Positions 5,735-13,393 of a DNA stretch of 13,772 nt are shown one piece after another (position 1 is the stretch's first letter; each line of letters opens with the position of its first letter). The DNA lies in assembly GCF_025517535.1 (NCBI RefSeq), contig NZ_JAOPKC010000037.1, positions 1 to 13,772 on the forward strand, given 5' to 3'. This DNA is from Halapricum hydrolyticum (GTDB lineage Archaea; Halobacteriota; Halobacteria; Halobacteriales; Haloarculaceae). The notes beneath the pieces were generated by a model. The model had not been told where the DNA came from, searched no databases, and was given only the letters and a program-made list of their open reading frames with translations. A program made the position numbers and the translations under genes.

Positions 5735-5814
5735 ATACTGCCGGCTGTACGTTCGTACAGATATTCGCCACCCCGGGGTGGCGAATCATTTCGAAATTGT
5801 ACAGCCGGCGGTAT
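5735..5814. repeat. 80-bp nested palindromic element with 16-bp inverted ends
   Basis: The left end ATACTGCCGGCTGTAC (5735-5750) and the right end GTACAGCCGGCGGTAT (5799-5814) are reverse complements with one mismatch, which would be a G-U pair in RNA. Inside lies a perfect 24-base palindrome, ATTCGCCACCCC / GGGGTGGCGAAT (5763-5786). There is also a small hairpin CTGTACG-tt-CGTACAG (5745-5760) and the palindrome ATTTCGAAAT. The element fills most of the space between the MFS remnant and the convergent zinc-finger gene, and its last base is the first base of that gene's stop triplet on the plus strand. It could be a bidirectional terminator, a protein-binding site or a small non-autonomous mobile element. 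Confidence 0.75.
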
Positions 5815-6035
5815 CAGCAACAGTCGCTTTCGTCAGGGTTCCACTCACAGGCGTCACCCGTCGTGAGGTCGTGCTCGTCGATGTGCGCGGAGAGACAGGC
5901 ATAATTACAGAAATACTCGGGGGATCGACAGTCGTCGGTACAATCACGGACGCAGATGGGGTCGTGGTCGAAGATACGCGACCCACAGTACGCACACGTC
6001 TCGTCAGCGTCGGGCGTCGGGACGGTCGTAGACAT
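5814..6035 (-). CDS. Small cysteine-rich zinc-finger protein
   Basis: A 73-residue acidic protein with Cys pairs typical of the small zinc-finger proteins abundant in haloarchaea: C14-AY-C17, C28-VRD-C32, C36, then C43-NYA-C47 followed by His51 and His55, and a final C72-C73. The 'FCNYACLSAH' part resembles treble-clef or MYM/TRASH-like metal knuckles that bind one or two zinc ions. Such proteins are thought to mediate protein or nucleic-acid contacts; no specific role is visible. It is divergent from kae1-bud32. Its stop codon abuts the 80-bp palindromic element, which may end its transcript. The hairpin GGAAAGCGTTTCC (6059-6071) lies about 24-36 bases upstream of its start and could be an operator. 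No Shine-Dalgarno site is seen. Confidence 0.8.
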   Translation of the reverse strand: MSTTVPTPDADETCAYCGSRIFDHDPICVRDCTDDCRSPEYFCNYACLSAHIDEHDLTTGDACEWNPDESDCC

Positions 6036-6207
6036 ATCGGTGCTAAGGAGTTTGCCACGGAAAGCGTTTCCTCAGAAAGCGACAGGTGACACACTCGTCC
6101 AGTTCGCAGGTCAGATATCAAGGACGCTCGCGAACCTGCTGGATCCCTGCGCGACCGTCGAACCGAGACCGAAGTCGTCTTTTTCGTCCCTGCCCGACCA
6201 TCACTCG

Positions 6208-7953
6208 ATGGACCGCAGTCGATCGCTTCGCGTCCTCGGAATCGAAGGCACGGCCTGGGCAGCCTCGGCTGCGGTCTTCGAGACGAGCGATCCGACCCGC
6301 CGAACCGACGACGAGCGCGTCGAGATCTACACCGACGCCTACGAACCCGACAGCGGGGGGATCCATCCCCGCGAGGCCGCAGAGCACATGCACGAAGCGA
6401 TCCCCGAAGTGGTCGCTCAGGCGCGGGAGACAGCTCGCGAGTGGGCTGGCGAGTACGACGGAAGGGACCGACAGCCAATCGATGCCGTCGCCTTCTCCCG
6501 CGGCCCGGGGCTCGGCCCCTGCCTGCGGATCGTCGCCACCGCGGCTCGCGCCACGGCACAGCGCTTCGACGTTCCCCTCGTGGGCGTCAATCACATGGTC
6601 GCGCACCTGGAGATCGGCCGTCACCGATCCGGGTTCGACTCGCCGGTGTGTCTGAACGCCTCCGGCGCAAACGCCCACGTCCTGGGCTATCGAAACGGCC
6701 GCTATCGCGTGCTCGGGGAGACGATGGACACCGGCGTCGGCAACGCGATCGACAAGTTCACCCGTCACCTCGGGTGGTCCCATCCCGGCGGCCCCAAGGT
6801 CGAAGAGCGCGCGAAAGACGGCGAGTTCGTCGACCTGCCGTACGTCGTCAAGGGGATGGACTTCTCGTTTTCGGGGATCATGAGCGCTGCCAAACAGGCT
6901 GTGGATAACGGGGAAGCAGTCGAGGACGTGTGCTTCGGCCTGCAGGAGCACGTCTTCGCGATGCTGACCGAAGTGAGCGAGCGCGCGCTCTCACTGACGG
7001 GCAGCGGTCAGCTCGTCCTCGGCGGCGGGGTCGCACAGAACGACCGCCTCCGGGAAATGCTTGAGTCGATGTGCGAGCAGCGCGGCGCGGACTTCTATGC
7101 ACCCGAAGCTCGATTCCTGCGGGACAACGCCGGGATGATCGCCGTGCTCGGCGCGAAGATGTTCGAGGCTGACGACACGCTCCCGATCGAGGAGTCACGG
7201 ATCGACTCGAACTTCCGTCCCGACCAGGTGCCGGTCACCTGGCGCGAGGACGAGGATTGGACCGCCGACGGGGACAGCGTTCGGGTCGGAAAAGACGACC
7301 GAGCCGACGGGGGCGGCCACGCGGGCGACGCTCTCCAGGGGGCGGAAGCGACAGTCACCTTTGAGGACGGCCTCGTCACCAAGCGGCGCAACCCACGGAC
7401 CTACCGCCACGAGACGCTCGACGATCGCCTGCGGCGCGAACGAACGCGCCTGGAAGCGCGCCTCACCAGCCAGGCCCGCCGGGAAGGCGTCCCGACGCCC
7501 GTGATCGAAGACGTCGACCCCGAGAACGGCGTGCTCGTCTACCAGCGCGTCGGGGAGGCCGATCTCCGTGACGATCTGACCGAAGCACGGGTTCGGGACG
7601 TGGGCCGGCATCTCGCGACGATCCACGACGCCGGGTTCGTCCACGGCGATCCGACGACGAGAAACGTCCGGGTGGGACGAGAGGCGAGCGAAACGAGATC
7701 CTCGAAAACGACCGACAACGCCGCGACCGCCGAGCGCACCTATCTCATCGACTTCGGGCTGGGTTACTTCACCGACGACGCCGAGGACTACGCGATGGAC
7801 CTGCACGTCTTCGACCAGTCGCTGACCGGGACCGCCGACGACGCCGAGCCGCTGCTCGCGGCCGCCCGCGAGGCCTACCGGGCCGAGAGTAGCGACCCCG
7901 AGACGGTTCTCGAACGGCTACGCGAGATCGAGGGTCGCGGTCGGTATCAGTGA
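6208..7953 (+). CDS. kae1: Fused Kae1-Bud32: tRNA t6A threonylcarbamoyltransferase and atypical kinase
   Basis: A 581-residue fusion of the two central KEOPS subunits, making N6-threonylcarbamoyladenosine at position 37 of ANN-decoding tRNAs. The Kae1/TsaD part spans about 1-345. It starts LRVLGIEGTAW and has metal ligands His129 and His133 in NHMVAHLE, nucleotide-site motifs near LVLGGGVAQN (269-278), and Asp306 in RDNAGM. After an acidic linker (about 346-378), the Bud32 kinase-like part has Lys392 in the TKRRNPRTYRH motif, the catalytic loop HGDPTTRN (479-486, Asp481) and DFG at 515-517. A polar insertion (about 491-510) separates the last two. The ATG at 6208 is the family start; the frame is open further upstream without homologous residues. 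Expected to be essential. Confidence 0.96.
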   Translation: MDRSRSLRVLGIEGTAWAASAAVFETSDPTRRTDDERVEIYTDAYEPDSGGIHPREAAEHMHEAIPEVVAQARETAREWAGEYDGRDRQPIDAVAFSRGPGLGPCLRIVATAARATAQRFDVPLVGVNHMVAHLEIGRHRSGFDSPVCLNASGANAHVLGYRNGRYRVLGETMDTGVGNAIDKFTRHLGWSHPGGPKVEERAKDGEFVDLPYVVKGMDFSFSGIMSAAKQAVDNGEAVEDVCFGLQEHVFAMLTEVSERALSLTGSGQLVLGGGVAQNDRLREMLESMCEQRGADFYAPEARFLRDNAGMIAVLGAKMFEADDTLPIEESRIDSNFRPDQVPVTWREDEDWTADGDSVRVGKDDRADGGGHAGDALQGAEATVTFEDGLVTKRRNPRTYRHETLDDRLRRERTRLEARLTSQARREGVPTPVIEDVDPENGVLVYQRVGEADLRDDLTEARVRDVGRHLATIHDAGFVHGDPTTRNVRVGREASETRSSKTTDNAATAERTYLIDFGLGYFTDDAEDYAMDLHVFDQSLTGTADDAEPLLAAAREAYRAESSDPETVLERLREIEGRGRYQ

Positions 7954-8008
7954 GCAGGCGAACGGTTCGCGAGACAGTGCAAGCGCGTCCAGGGCCGCCC
8001 CGCTCTCG

Positions 8009-8028
8009 CCGTCCCGAAGTTCGGACGG
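8009..8028 (+). terminator. Possible kae1-bud32 terminator hairpin
   Basis: CCGTCCcGAA and TTCGGACGG can pair with one bulged base, and four T residues follow at 8034-8037. It lies 56 bases after the kae1 stop. Archaeal termination mostly relies on T-tracts, so the support is modest. The rest of the 293-base gap up to 8246 holds only a short palindrome right after the stop (GCGAAC-g-GTTCGC, 7958-7970) and the MFS leader. Confidence 0.3.
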
Positions 8029-8235
8029 TGTGATTTTCGAGCGTGACTCCGTCTCGTCCCGCGTGACTCATCGGACATGTTTTCCAAAAATGATTTCGAG
8101 CGCTATCGGATCTGTATCCGGCCCCAAGGGACGGTTCCGAGACGGGCGAGACAAGCAGAACGAAACTGACAAGAGTACGTAGACGTAGCTGTCTCTCACG
8201 GTTCTGATGAGTACCATCCATACACCGCTTCGGTC

Positions 8236-8243
8236 GGGAGGTG
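8236..8243 (+). promoter_or_regulatory. Strong Shine-Dalgarno site of the MFS permease gene
   Basis: GGGAGGTG lies three bases before the ATG at 8247 and matches the haloarchaeal anti-Shine-Dalgarno end. It overlaps the in-frame GTG at 8241, so translation should begin at 8247. It also shows that this mRNA has a leader, unlike most neighbours. Confidence 0.55.
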
Positions 8244-8246
8244 CGG

Positions 8247-9536
8247 ATGAGTAGTTCCGGAGACGGGTCTGAGGTGTCGGCGGGATTGAGCGGCCTCGGA
8301 CAGTTTCTCACGCTGGAGAGTTCGAAGGTGCGCTTCCAGGCGCTGTTTTTCGTCTATTTCATCGGTTCGTCCGGCTTCTCGGTCTTCAGAAACGTGTATC
8401 TCGAAGAGATGGGGTTGACCGGTTCCCAGATGGGGCAAATCGGCTTCCTGCTCATGGCTGCGGGCGTCGTCGCTCAGCCGGCGTGGGGACTGCTGAGCGA
8501 TTACTTCCGGGCCGATCGGACGATCCTCGTCGTGGGCGGTCTCGGCTCCGCACTCGCGTTGCTCAGCTACCCGATCGGCGACAGCCTTGCGGCCCCGTTC
8601 GCCCTGATCGCAGTGGGGACGGCGCTCTATTCGGCGCTCCGATCACCGATCAGTCCGATCACGACCGGGATGGTCCTCTCGCGCGGGTTCGATTACGGCA
8701 GTGTGCGAGCGTTCGGATCGCTCGCGTGGGCGATCGGCAGCCTCGGGTTCGGGTTCCTCGTCGGCTATCTGGGCAGTGTGTCGATCATCTACTTCTACGT
8801 CGCCAGCGCCGGATTGATGGTCGCTATCGTGTGGTCCTTGCCGAACGACGGCCGATCCGAAGACGGGACGGGCGACGGCGAGAGCGAGGACGACGAACCA
8901 GGTCTCAAGGAGGCAGCCAGGGCGTTGATAACGAACAAGAACTTCCTGGTGATTCTGGCGGCAGCCTTCCTCCTTCGGCTCTCGATCTCGGGTGGCGAGG
9001 CGTTCTTCGCCGTGTACATGCGGAATGTGGAGGTCAGTCTCGGCCTCGGGCCGCTGGTGCTCTCGCCCGACGGGATGACCGGTGTCGCGTGGACGATCAA
9101 CTCCGGCATCGAAGCCGTCGCGTTCCTCTACGTCCTGAAAACGAACATCTCCTACAAGTGGTTGCTCGTCGGGGGTGGCGTGATCGTCGTGATCCCGAAC
9201 CTCGTCTACGGGCTGACGACCCAGCCCGTGATCCTTCTGGCGATCCAGTCGCTGGGCGGAATCGGGTTCGCGATGGTCAGCGTCGCGGCAGTCGATCTCG
9301 CCCACGAGATCTCGGCCGAGCGAGTTACCTCGACCGCACAGTCGCTGCTGACTGGCCTCGGCTACGGGCTGGGAGCGGCGGCGGGCCAGATCGTCGCCGG
9401 GACGCTCCTGGACGCCGTCGGAATCATGGACATGTACGTCGGCATCTCAGTCCTCGGGTTCCTCGGCGCTGCGGTCGGACTGCTCGTCTCGACGGACAGC
9501 CGCTCCGGTAAGCCGCGACAGACGGCGGGAACGTGA
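8247..9536 (+). CDS. MFS permease, probably for an oligosaccharide
   Basis: A 429-residue integral membrane protein with about 12 hydrophobic segments in two halves, joined by a charged acidic loop (about residues 203-225, SEDGTGDGESEDDEP). The first membrane segment (FQALFFVYFIGSSGFSVF) is followed by RNVYLEEMGLTGSQMGQIGF, then QPAWGLLSDYF, the loop 2-3 motif of MFS. This arrangement is like the MFS_1-like/nucleoside:H+ and phenylpropionate/galactoside-type permeases. The substrate cannot be read from sequence, but the gene ends 18 bases from the convergent GH94-like phosphorylase gene, so uptake of that enzyme's di- or oligosaccharide is a fair inference. A phosphorylase uses intracellular sugar without spending ATP, which fits a cation-coupled importer. 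Start chosen by the Shine-Dalgarno site at 8236-8243. Confidence 0.87.
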   Translation: MSSSGDGSEVSAGLSGLGQFLTLESSKVRFQALFFVYFIGSSGFSVFRNVYLEEMGLTGSQMGQIGFLLMAAGVVAQPAWGLLSDYFRADRTILVVGGLGSALALLSYPIGDSLAAPFALIAVGTALYSALRSPISPITTGMVLSRGFDYGSVRAFGSLAWAIGSLGFGFLVGYLGSVSIIYFYVASAGLMVAIVWSLPNDGRSEDGTGDGESEDDEPGLKEAARALITNKNFLVILAAAFLLRLSISGGEAFFAVYMRNVEVSLGLGPLVLSPDGMTGVAWTINSGIEAVAFLYVLKTNISYKWLLVGGGVIVVIPNLVYGLTTQPVILLAIQSLGGIGFAMVSVAAVDLAHEISAERVTSTAQSLLTGLGYGLGAAAGQIVAGTLLDAVGIMDMYVGISVLGFLGAAVGLLVSTDSRSGKPRQTAGT

Positions 9537-9554
9537 AAACGAGATCCCGATCGA

Positions 9555-12500
9555 TCAGTGCAGCTCGACCACGATCCGGTCGGCGTCGCCTGCACGAATC
9601 CGCTCGCTGTGGGGCGCACCGATCGTCGCGCCGTCGATCTCGACAGTCTCGCCGTCTTCGTACTCGACGGTGACGGCCGTCGGGACGGCTCCGCCGTCGA
9701 AGGTATCCGCTCCCGCGTGGTTGTGATATTCGACCGTCGCCGATCCCAGGAACGTCCCCGAGAGTTCACCGTCCTCAAACAGCGACGCCGGCAGTTTCGG
9801 CTCGAACGAGAGCGTGAGCTCGTCCTCGTACTCGAACGGTTGCTCGCCGTAGAGCATGTGATGGAGGATACTGAGGAACTCGACGGTCGAACCGGTCAGG
9901 CGAGCGACGAACCCACGACCGTGCAGCGATTCGTCGGGGTGGTCGCTCGAGACGATGAACGACGAGTTCTCCAGCGGGCTCCGGCCGTACACCGCCGGAT
10001 CCTGGAACGGGACGAGCGCATCCCGGAAGTCCTCGTAGAACTGTTCGTAGAGCCCTGCCTGAAGCAGCGACTTGAGGTACTTGTACTCCATGTGCAGCCA
10101 GATCGACTCGTTTTCGAGCCAGCCGGGGGTGAACGTTCGCGCCCGCCCGATCTCGTAGGGCTGCTCGGAGAGGTCGGCGTTGATCTTGTACATCCCCAGT
10201 TTCTCGTCGTAGAGGCCGCTGTCTTTCACCGCCTCGTAGATCGACGGGGCGTCCGCCGCTTCGGCCCCGCTCTTGAGGCCGCGGACAGGGCCTTCGAGGA
10301 AGGGTGGTAGCGCCTCGGGTCGGAACTCGTCGACTTCGACGAACGGTCCATCGTGGGTGATGCCTTCCGGCATGTCCTCGACCTCGCGCTCGGAGGAGGA
10401 CTCGACGTGGAAGCGGAAGTAGGTCGGCGGCACGTCGCCGCCCAGTTCTTTCGCGCGGTCGATCCCCTCGGCGACCTTCCGCTGGAAGTCTTCGAGCGTG
10501 TCGTCCAGATCGGACAGCGACACGTCGACGGTCTCGCCGTCGAACCCGGCGTGCACGCGGTCGCGGTAGGTTTCGCGGGCCGTCGAGACGCGGTCCCAGT
10601 AGGCGTGGTCTCGGTCGTCGGCGTCGGTCTCCCGGTACCACGCGAGGGACGCACGGACGTCTTCGAGGAGGTCGTAGATCTCGACGGGGAGCGTGACGCT
10701 GTCGACGTCGTCGGGCGCGTCCGCGATGGCTTCCCGCACGATATCCAGGAGCCGGGCGAGTTCGTAGGTCTCGGGCATCGACGACCCGAAGAGCGTGGGG
10801 AGCCCGTTCATCGCGTCGTCCCACCCCGGATTACCGGCTTCCATCTCTATCCCCATTCCCGCGGGGTCCATCGTCGCGAACTTCACCAGACCGAGCGACG
10901 TGAGTTTCACGAACAGGTTGGTCTCGAAGACGGCACCATGACCGTCGTCGGTCCGGACGGCGTACGGTCGGACCTCGCGAGAGTCGATCAACTCGGCCTT
11001 CTCCTCGTCGTGTTCGAGGGCGTTGACCTGCCGGACCTTCCCGTCGAACTCCACGTATTTCAACTCTCGCGGGCGGACCTTCACCGCCGTGTCCTGGAAC
11101 GTGTACTCGTTGTTCCCGAAGAACAGCTCGGCCTTGCGGTCGGGATAGATGTCGAGGTACTTCTCGATCGAGTCGAGGTTGTACGTCCAGTGGTCGACCC
11201 AGTAGCCGTCGCCGAAGGAGGTCTCGAAGTGCCGAGTAGCTGTCTCCAGTGCGACCGAGAGGAACTCGTCGGGGTCGACTGTCAGTCCGCCGTCCTCGAC
11301 GACGGCAGCGGTGAGCAACCCGCCCGGAGTGAACGCGTCCTGTAAGGTCTCGACGACGGTATCAGGGTCTTCCACCAGGTCGAGGATCGAGTCGCGCTCG
11401 TCTTCCGGGACGAAAAATCGGTTGCCTTCCAGAACGAGCGGATTGTATCCGTCGGGCTGGACCAGGTTCATGTAGGACGCGACGTTGAAGTCCTCGACGT
11501 CCGGTTTCAGCCAGACGTCTTCCCGACGGTTCTGCAAGACGTCACGGAAGTTACCGTTCCCCTGGGAGTAGAACTCGGGTGCGACGTAGAAGTCGTTGTA
11601 GTCGCGTTCGAGGTCGCCGTGTTTTCGCGAGTAGACGTGCTGGACGACGTCGTCGTCCGCACCGAGCATTACCGGCCAGCCGCCGCGCAAGACGTTGTCG
11701 AAAAACGACTGCCGGGCGTACTCGTCGAAGGTCTTCTCGGCGGTGTCGAGCGCGACTGTGTCGGTCAACTCGCGAGCGAGCGTCGTCGCTCGCTCACGCT
11801 GTTCGGCGGCGAAGTCCGCATCGAGTCGACCGGCGTGTTCGAGCGCCTGATCGTGGTCGGTCGCATGGCCCACCAGGGCCGTCAGCGACAGGCTCTCGCC
11901 GGGGGCCATCGTCTCCTCCGTCCCGAAAAAGCCACACGGTGTTCGACCGACGGTGATCTGCTCGTCGTCGGCCAGTGCATCCAGCCCGCCGTCGAAGAAG
12001 GGTTCTGGACTCTCCAGGGAGGTGTTCTGGCCGAACACCACGTCCGGATCGACCAGCGGGTCGAGTCGCTCGCCGTCCGAGACGGCAGTGTAGAAGTGGC
12101 CGGCTTCGTGCTCGTTGAGCGTCGAATCCTCGCCCATCGTCGGCTTGGCCTGATAGAACGGAACGCCGGAATCGAGGTGCTTGACTGCCATCCAGGCTTC
12201 CGCCGTCCGGGAGATGTTCTTCAACTGTCCGTCCGGGACGCCGTACGGGACGATCGCCGGCAGTCCGTCGAGCATCGAGACGTCGACGGCTCGCTCGCCG
12301 ACGTTCTCGACCTCGACTGTTCGGACGAGCCCCGCGAACGGCTCTTCAGTGACGGTGAAATAGCGAACGGTCGTCTGCAGCCCGTGTTCGTCGTGGGTTT
12401 CGCGAATTTCGAGTTCGTTCGCGCCGATGTACATCTCTCTGTCACCGTCCGAGTCAGCGGCGAACGGCTCGTACTCGGCTCCGTCGACGTCGAGAAACGT

Positions 12501-12740
12501 CCGGAAACCCAGCGTGTCCGTCTGGCGGTAGGCCTTGTTCGCGGGGAGGAACTCCAGCATCGATCCGTCCTTGTCGCCGACGCCCATGCTCGCGATGGCC
12601 TGGCCGCGGTTGACGTAGAGGACCCACATCGGGATGCCCATCTCACCCGCGATGCCGGGCAGAAAACTCGAGAACGCATCGCGGTCGTCGTATCTATCGA
12701 GGTAGTATCTATTCCGGTGGTCGAACAACTGCTGCTCCAT
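9555..12740 (-). CDS. Long GH94-like glycoside phosphorylase
   Basis: A 1061-residue cytoplasmic enzyme (no signal peptide) resembling cellobiose-phosphorylase-type proteins. An N-terminal beta-sandwich region (about 1-320) contains GIPMWVLYVNRGQAIASMG and LEFLPANKAYRQ. A helical (alpha/alpha)6 barrel follows, with YSRKHGDLERDYNDFY (370-385), YSQGNGNFRDVLQNRRED (391-408), GDGYWVDHWTYNLDS (510-524) and GNPGWDDAMNG (636-646). The last corresponds by pattern to the GH94 'DWND' segment around the general-acid aspartate. A C-terminal beta domain ends the protein. Such enzymes cleave beta-glucosides with phosphate to give glucose 1-phosphate. Length above 1000 residues is longer than typical cellobiose phosphorylase (about 800) and resembles the related beta-1,3-oligoglucan phosphorylase families GH149/GH161; I cannot assign which. 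A start at 12755 is possible, but the TATA box fits 12740. Confidence 0.87.
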   Translation of the reverse strand: MEQQLFDHRNRYYLDRYDDRDAFSSFLPGIAGEMGIPMWVLYVNRGQAIASMGVGDKDGSMLEFLPANKAYRQTDTLGFRTFLDVDGAEYEPFAADSDGDREMYIGANELEIRETHDEHGLQTTVRYFTVTEEPFAGLVRTVEVENVGERAVDVSMLDGLPAIVPYGVPDGQLKNISRTAEAWMAVKHLDSGVPFYQAKPTMGEDSTLNEHEAGHFYTAVSDGERLDPLVDPDVVFGQNTSLESPEPFFDGGLDALADDEQITVGRTPCGFFGTEETMAPGESLSLTALVGHATDHDQALEHAGRLDADFAAEQRERATTLARELTDTVALDTAEKTFDEYARQSFFDNVLRGGWPVMLGADDDVVQHVYSRKHGDLERDYNDFYVAPEFYSQGNGNFRDVLQNRREDVWLKPDVEDFNVASYMNLVQPDGYNPLVLEGNRFFVPEDERDSILDLVEDPDTVVETLQDAFTPGGLLTAAVVEDGGLTVDPDEFLSVALETATRHFETSFGDGYWVDHWTYNLDSIEKYLDIYPDRKAELFFGNNEYTFQDTAVKVRPRELKYVEFDGKVRQVNALEHDEEKAELIDSREVRPYAVRTDDGHGAVFETNLFVKLTSLGLVKFATMDPAGMGIEMEAGNPGWDDAMNGLPTLFGSSMPETYELARLLDIVREAIADAPDDVDSVTLPVEIYDLLEDVRASLAWYRETDADDRDHAYWDRVSTARETYRDRVHAGFDGETVDVSLSDLDDTLEDFQRKVAEGIDRAKELGGDVPPTYFRFHVESSSEREVEDMPEGITHDGPFVEVDEFRPEALPPFLEGPVRGLKSGAEAADAPSIYEAVKDSGLYDEKLGMYKINADLSEQPYEIGRARTFTPGWLENESIWLHMEYKYLKSLLQAGLYEQFYEDFRDALVPFQDPAVYGRSPLENSSFIVSSDHPDESLHGRGFVARLTGSTVEFLSILHHMLYGEQPFEYEDELTLSFEPKLPASLFEDGELSGTFLGSATVEYHNHAGADTFDGGAVPTAVTVEYEDGETVEIDGATIGAPHSERIRAGDADRIVVELH

Positions 12741-12763
12741 GCTCAACAGAACCATCGGTAGCT

Positions 12764-12773
12764 TGTTATAATA
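12764..12773 (-). promoter_or_regulatory. TATA box of the GH94-like phosphorylase gene
   Basis: On the minus strand CTATTATAAC is centred about 28 bases upstream of the ATG at 12740 and only about 13 from the ATG at 12755. The spacing supports a leaderless transcript starting at 12740. No TrmB-type TACT...GAGTA site was found nearby. Confidence 0.62.
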
Positions 12774-12774
12774 G

Positions 12775-13094
12775 TGTTTGGACGTTCCTCACTTGAAGAA
12801 TATAACTACTCAGAAAGCGTCGTTGTATTGCGATAATAGTATATCACTTAACAGATTATTAGATGGGTGAAAATATGACTTATCCCCATCATATTATAGA
12901 ATCTATATGTAGGCACCATATATAAATTCTCTTATCATAGCGGTTTTCAGATAGTACGAGACAATTCGGTGTCACTGGATGTGCCGTATAGCCCCACAGA
13001 GCAGAATCACGTAACTAAAGATACGGTCGATAACAGAGAATATCCCACTCAGTTACCGATATTTGTCACATATATGTATGATTTGTCATTATAG
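12775..13094. other. AT-rich intergenic island
   Basis: By hand count only 17 of 60 bases in 12841-12900 and 20 of 60 in 12901-12960 are G or C, far below the GC-rich surroundings. No open frame of useful length was found on either strand. It holds several strong TATA-like stretches, such as ATATATAA (about 12918-12925) and CATATATG (about 13071-13078). It could be a regulatory region for the phosphorylase gene, a transferred remnant, or a site of easy DNA unwinding. No repeated origin-recognition boxes were seen. Confidence 0.6.
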
Positions 13095-13114
13095 CTACTG
13101 GCGGAATTGCGCGC

Positions 13115-13320
13115 ATGCCGACGGAGACCGGGGACTGGATAGGCTTCGGGCAATCGAAGGTCGTGGCGGTATCAGTGGCTCACGAGCGCGTACGACGTAG
13201 TGGACACACCCCCAGGTCAAGCCGTCCGAGAAACGAGGCTGCTCGTGATCTGTTCGCGGGTCGTGCCCGCTCGCAGGTTCGCTGGACGGCGTCCAGCGCC
13301 CAGCACGCAAATATCCGATC
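13115..13320. other. GC-rich block inside the AT-rich spacer, possible structured repeat or ncRNA
   Basis: Composition switches sharply back to GC-rich at about 13095. Both strands carry open frames (plus 13115-13384, minus 13095-13310), but neither looks like a protein: rich in Ser, Arg and Pro, with no domain. Small hairpins occur: CTTCG-ggcaat-CGAAG (13144-13159), GCTC-ac-GAGC, and those of the two-hairpin repeat. The bases GGCGGTATCAG near 13165 equal the right end and flank of the element at 5735-5814. I read it as a non-coding repeat or RNA; a small gene cannot be excluded. Confidence 0.3.
13256..13298. repeat. Two-hairpin repeat, copy 2
   Basis: GCGGG-tcgtg-CCCGC (13256-13270) and CTGGAC-ggc-GTCCAG (13282-13296) form two clean hairpins separated by TCGCAGGTTCG. 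It matches 5606-5647 at 36 of 43 aligned positions. Stem 1 is identical while its loop differs at three of five bases. The second stem is stronger here than in copy 1. Confidence 0.6.
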
Positions 13321-13393
13321 GGTCTTGTGGCAGTCGACTTGTATCATCTGTAGCGGCGACGAGACTTTGACTCTGTGTCACTAGGTATCACGT

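Noticed and set aside
5956..6207. N-terminal extension of the Kae1-Bud32 frame
   Set aside because: It lies partly antisense to the zinc-finger gene and has no similarity to Kae1, whose conserved start is just after 6208.
6118..6951. 277-codon minus-strand frame inside kae1
   Set aside because: Antisense shadow of a clear gene; long reverse frames are common in GC-rich haloarchaeal coding DNA.
8643..9305. 220-codon minus-strand frame within the MFS gene
   Set aside because: Hydrophilic Asp/Arg/His-rich shadow of transmembrane coding sequence.
10353..12761. Long plus-strand frames opposite the phosphorylase gene
   Set aside because: Both (10353-11345 and 11619-12761) mirror its codons, with Val/Glu/Arg/Leu-rich low-complexity translations and no domains.
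12775..13094. Replication origin
   Set aside because: AT-rich, but I see no repeated origin recognition boxes. The nearby ATPase is neither adjacent nor a clear Orc1/Cdc6.
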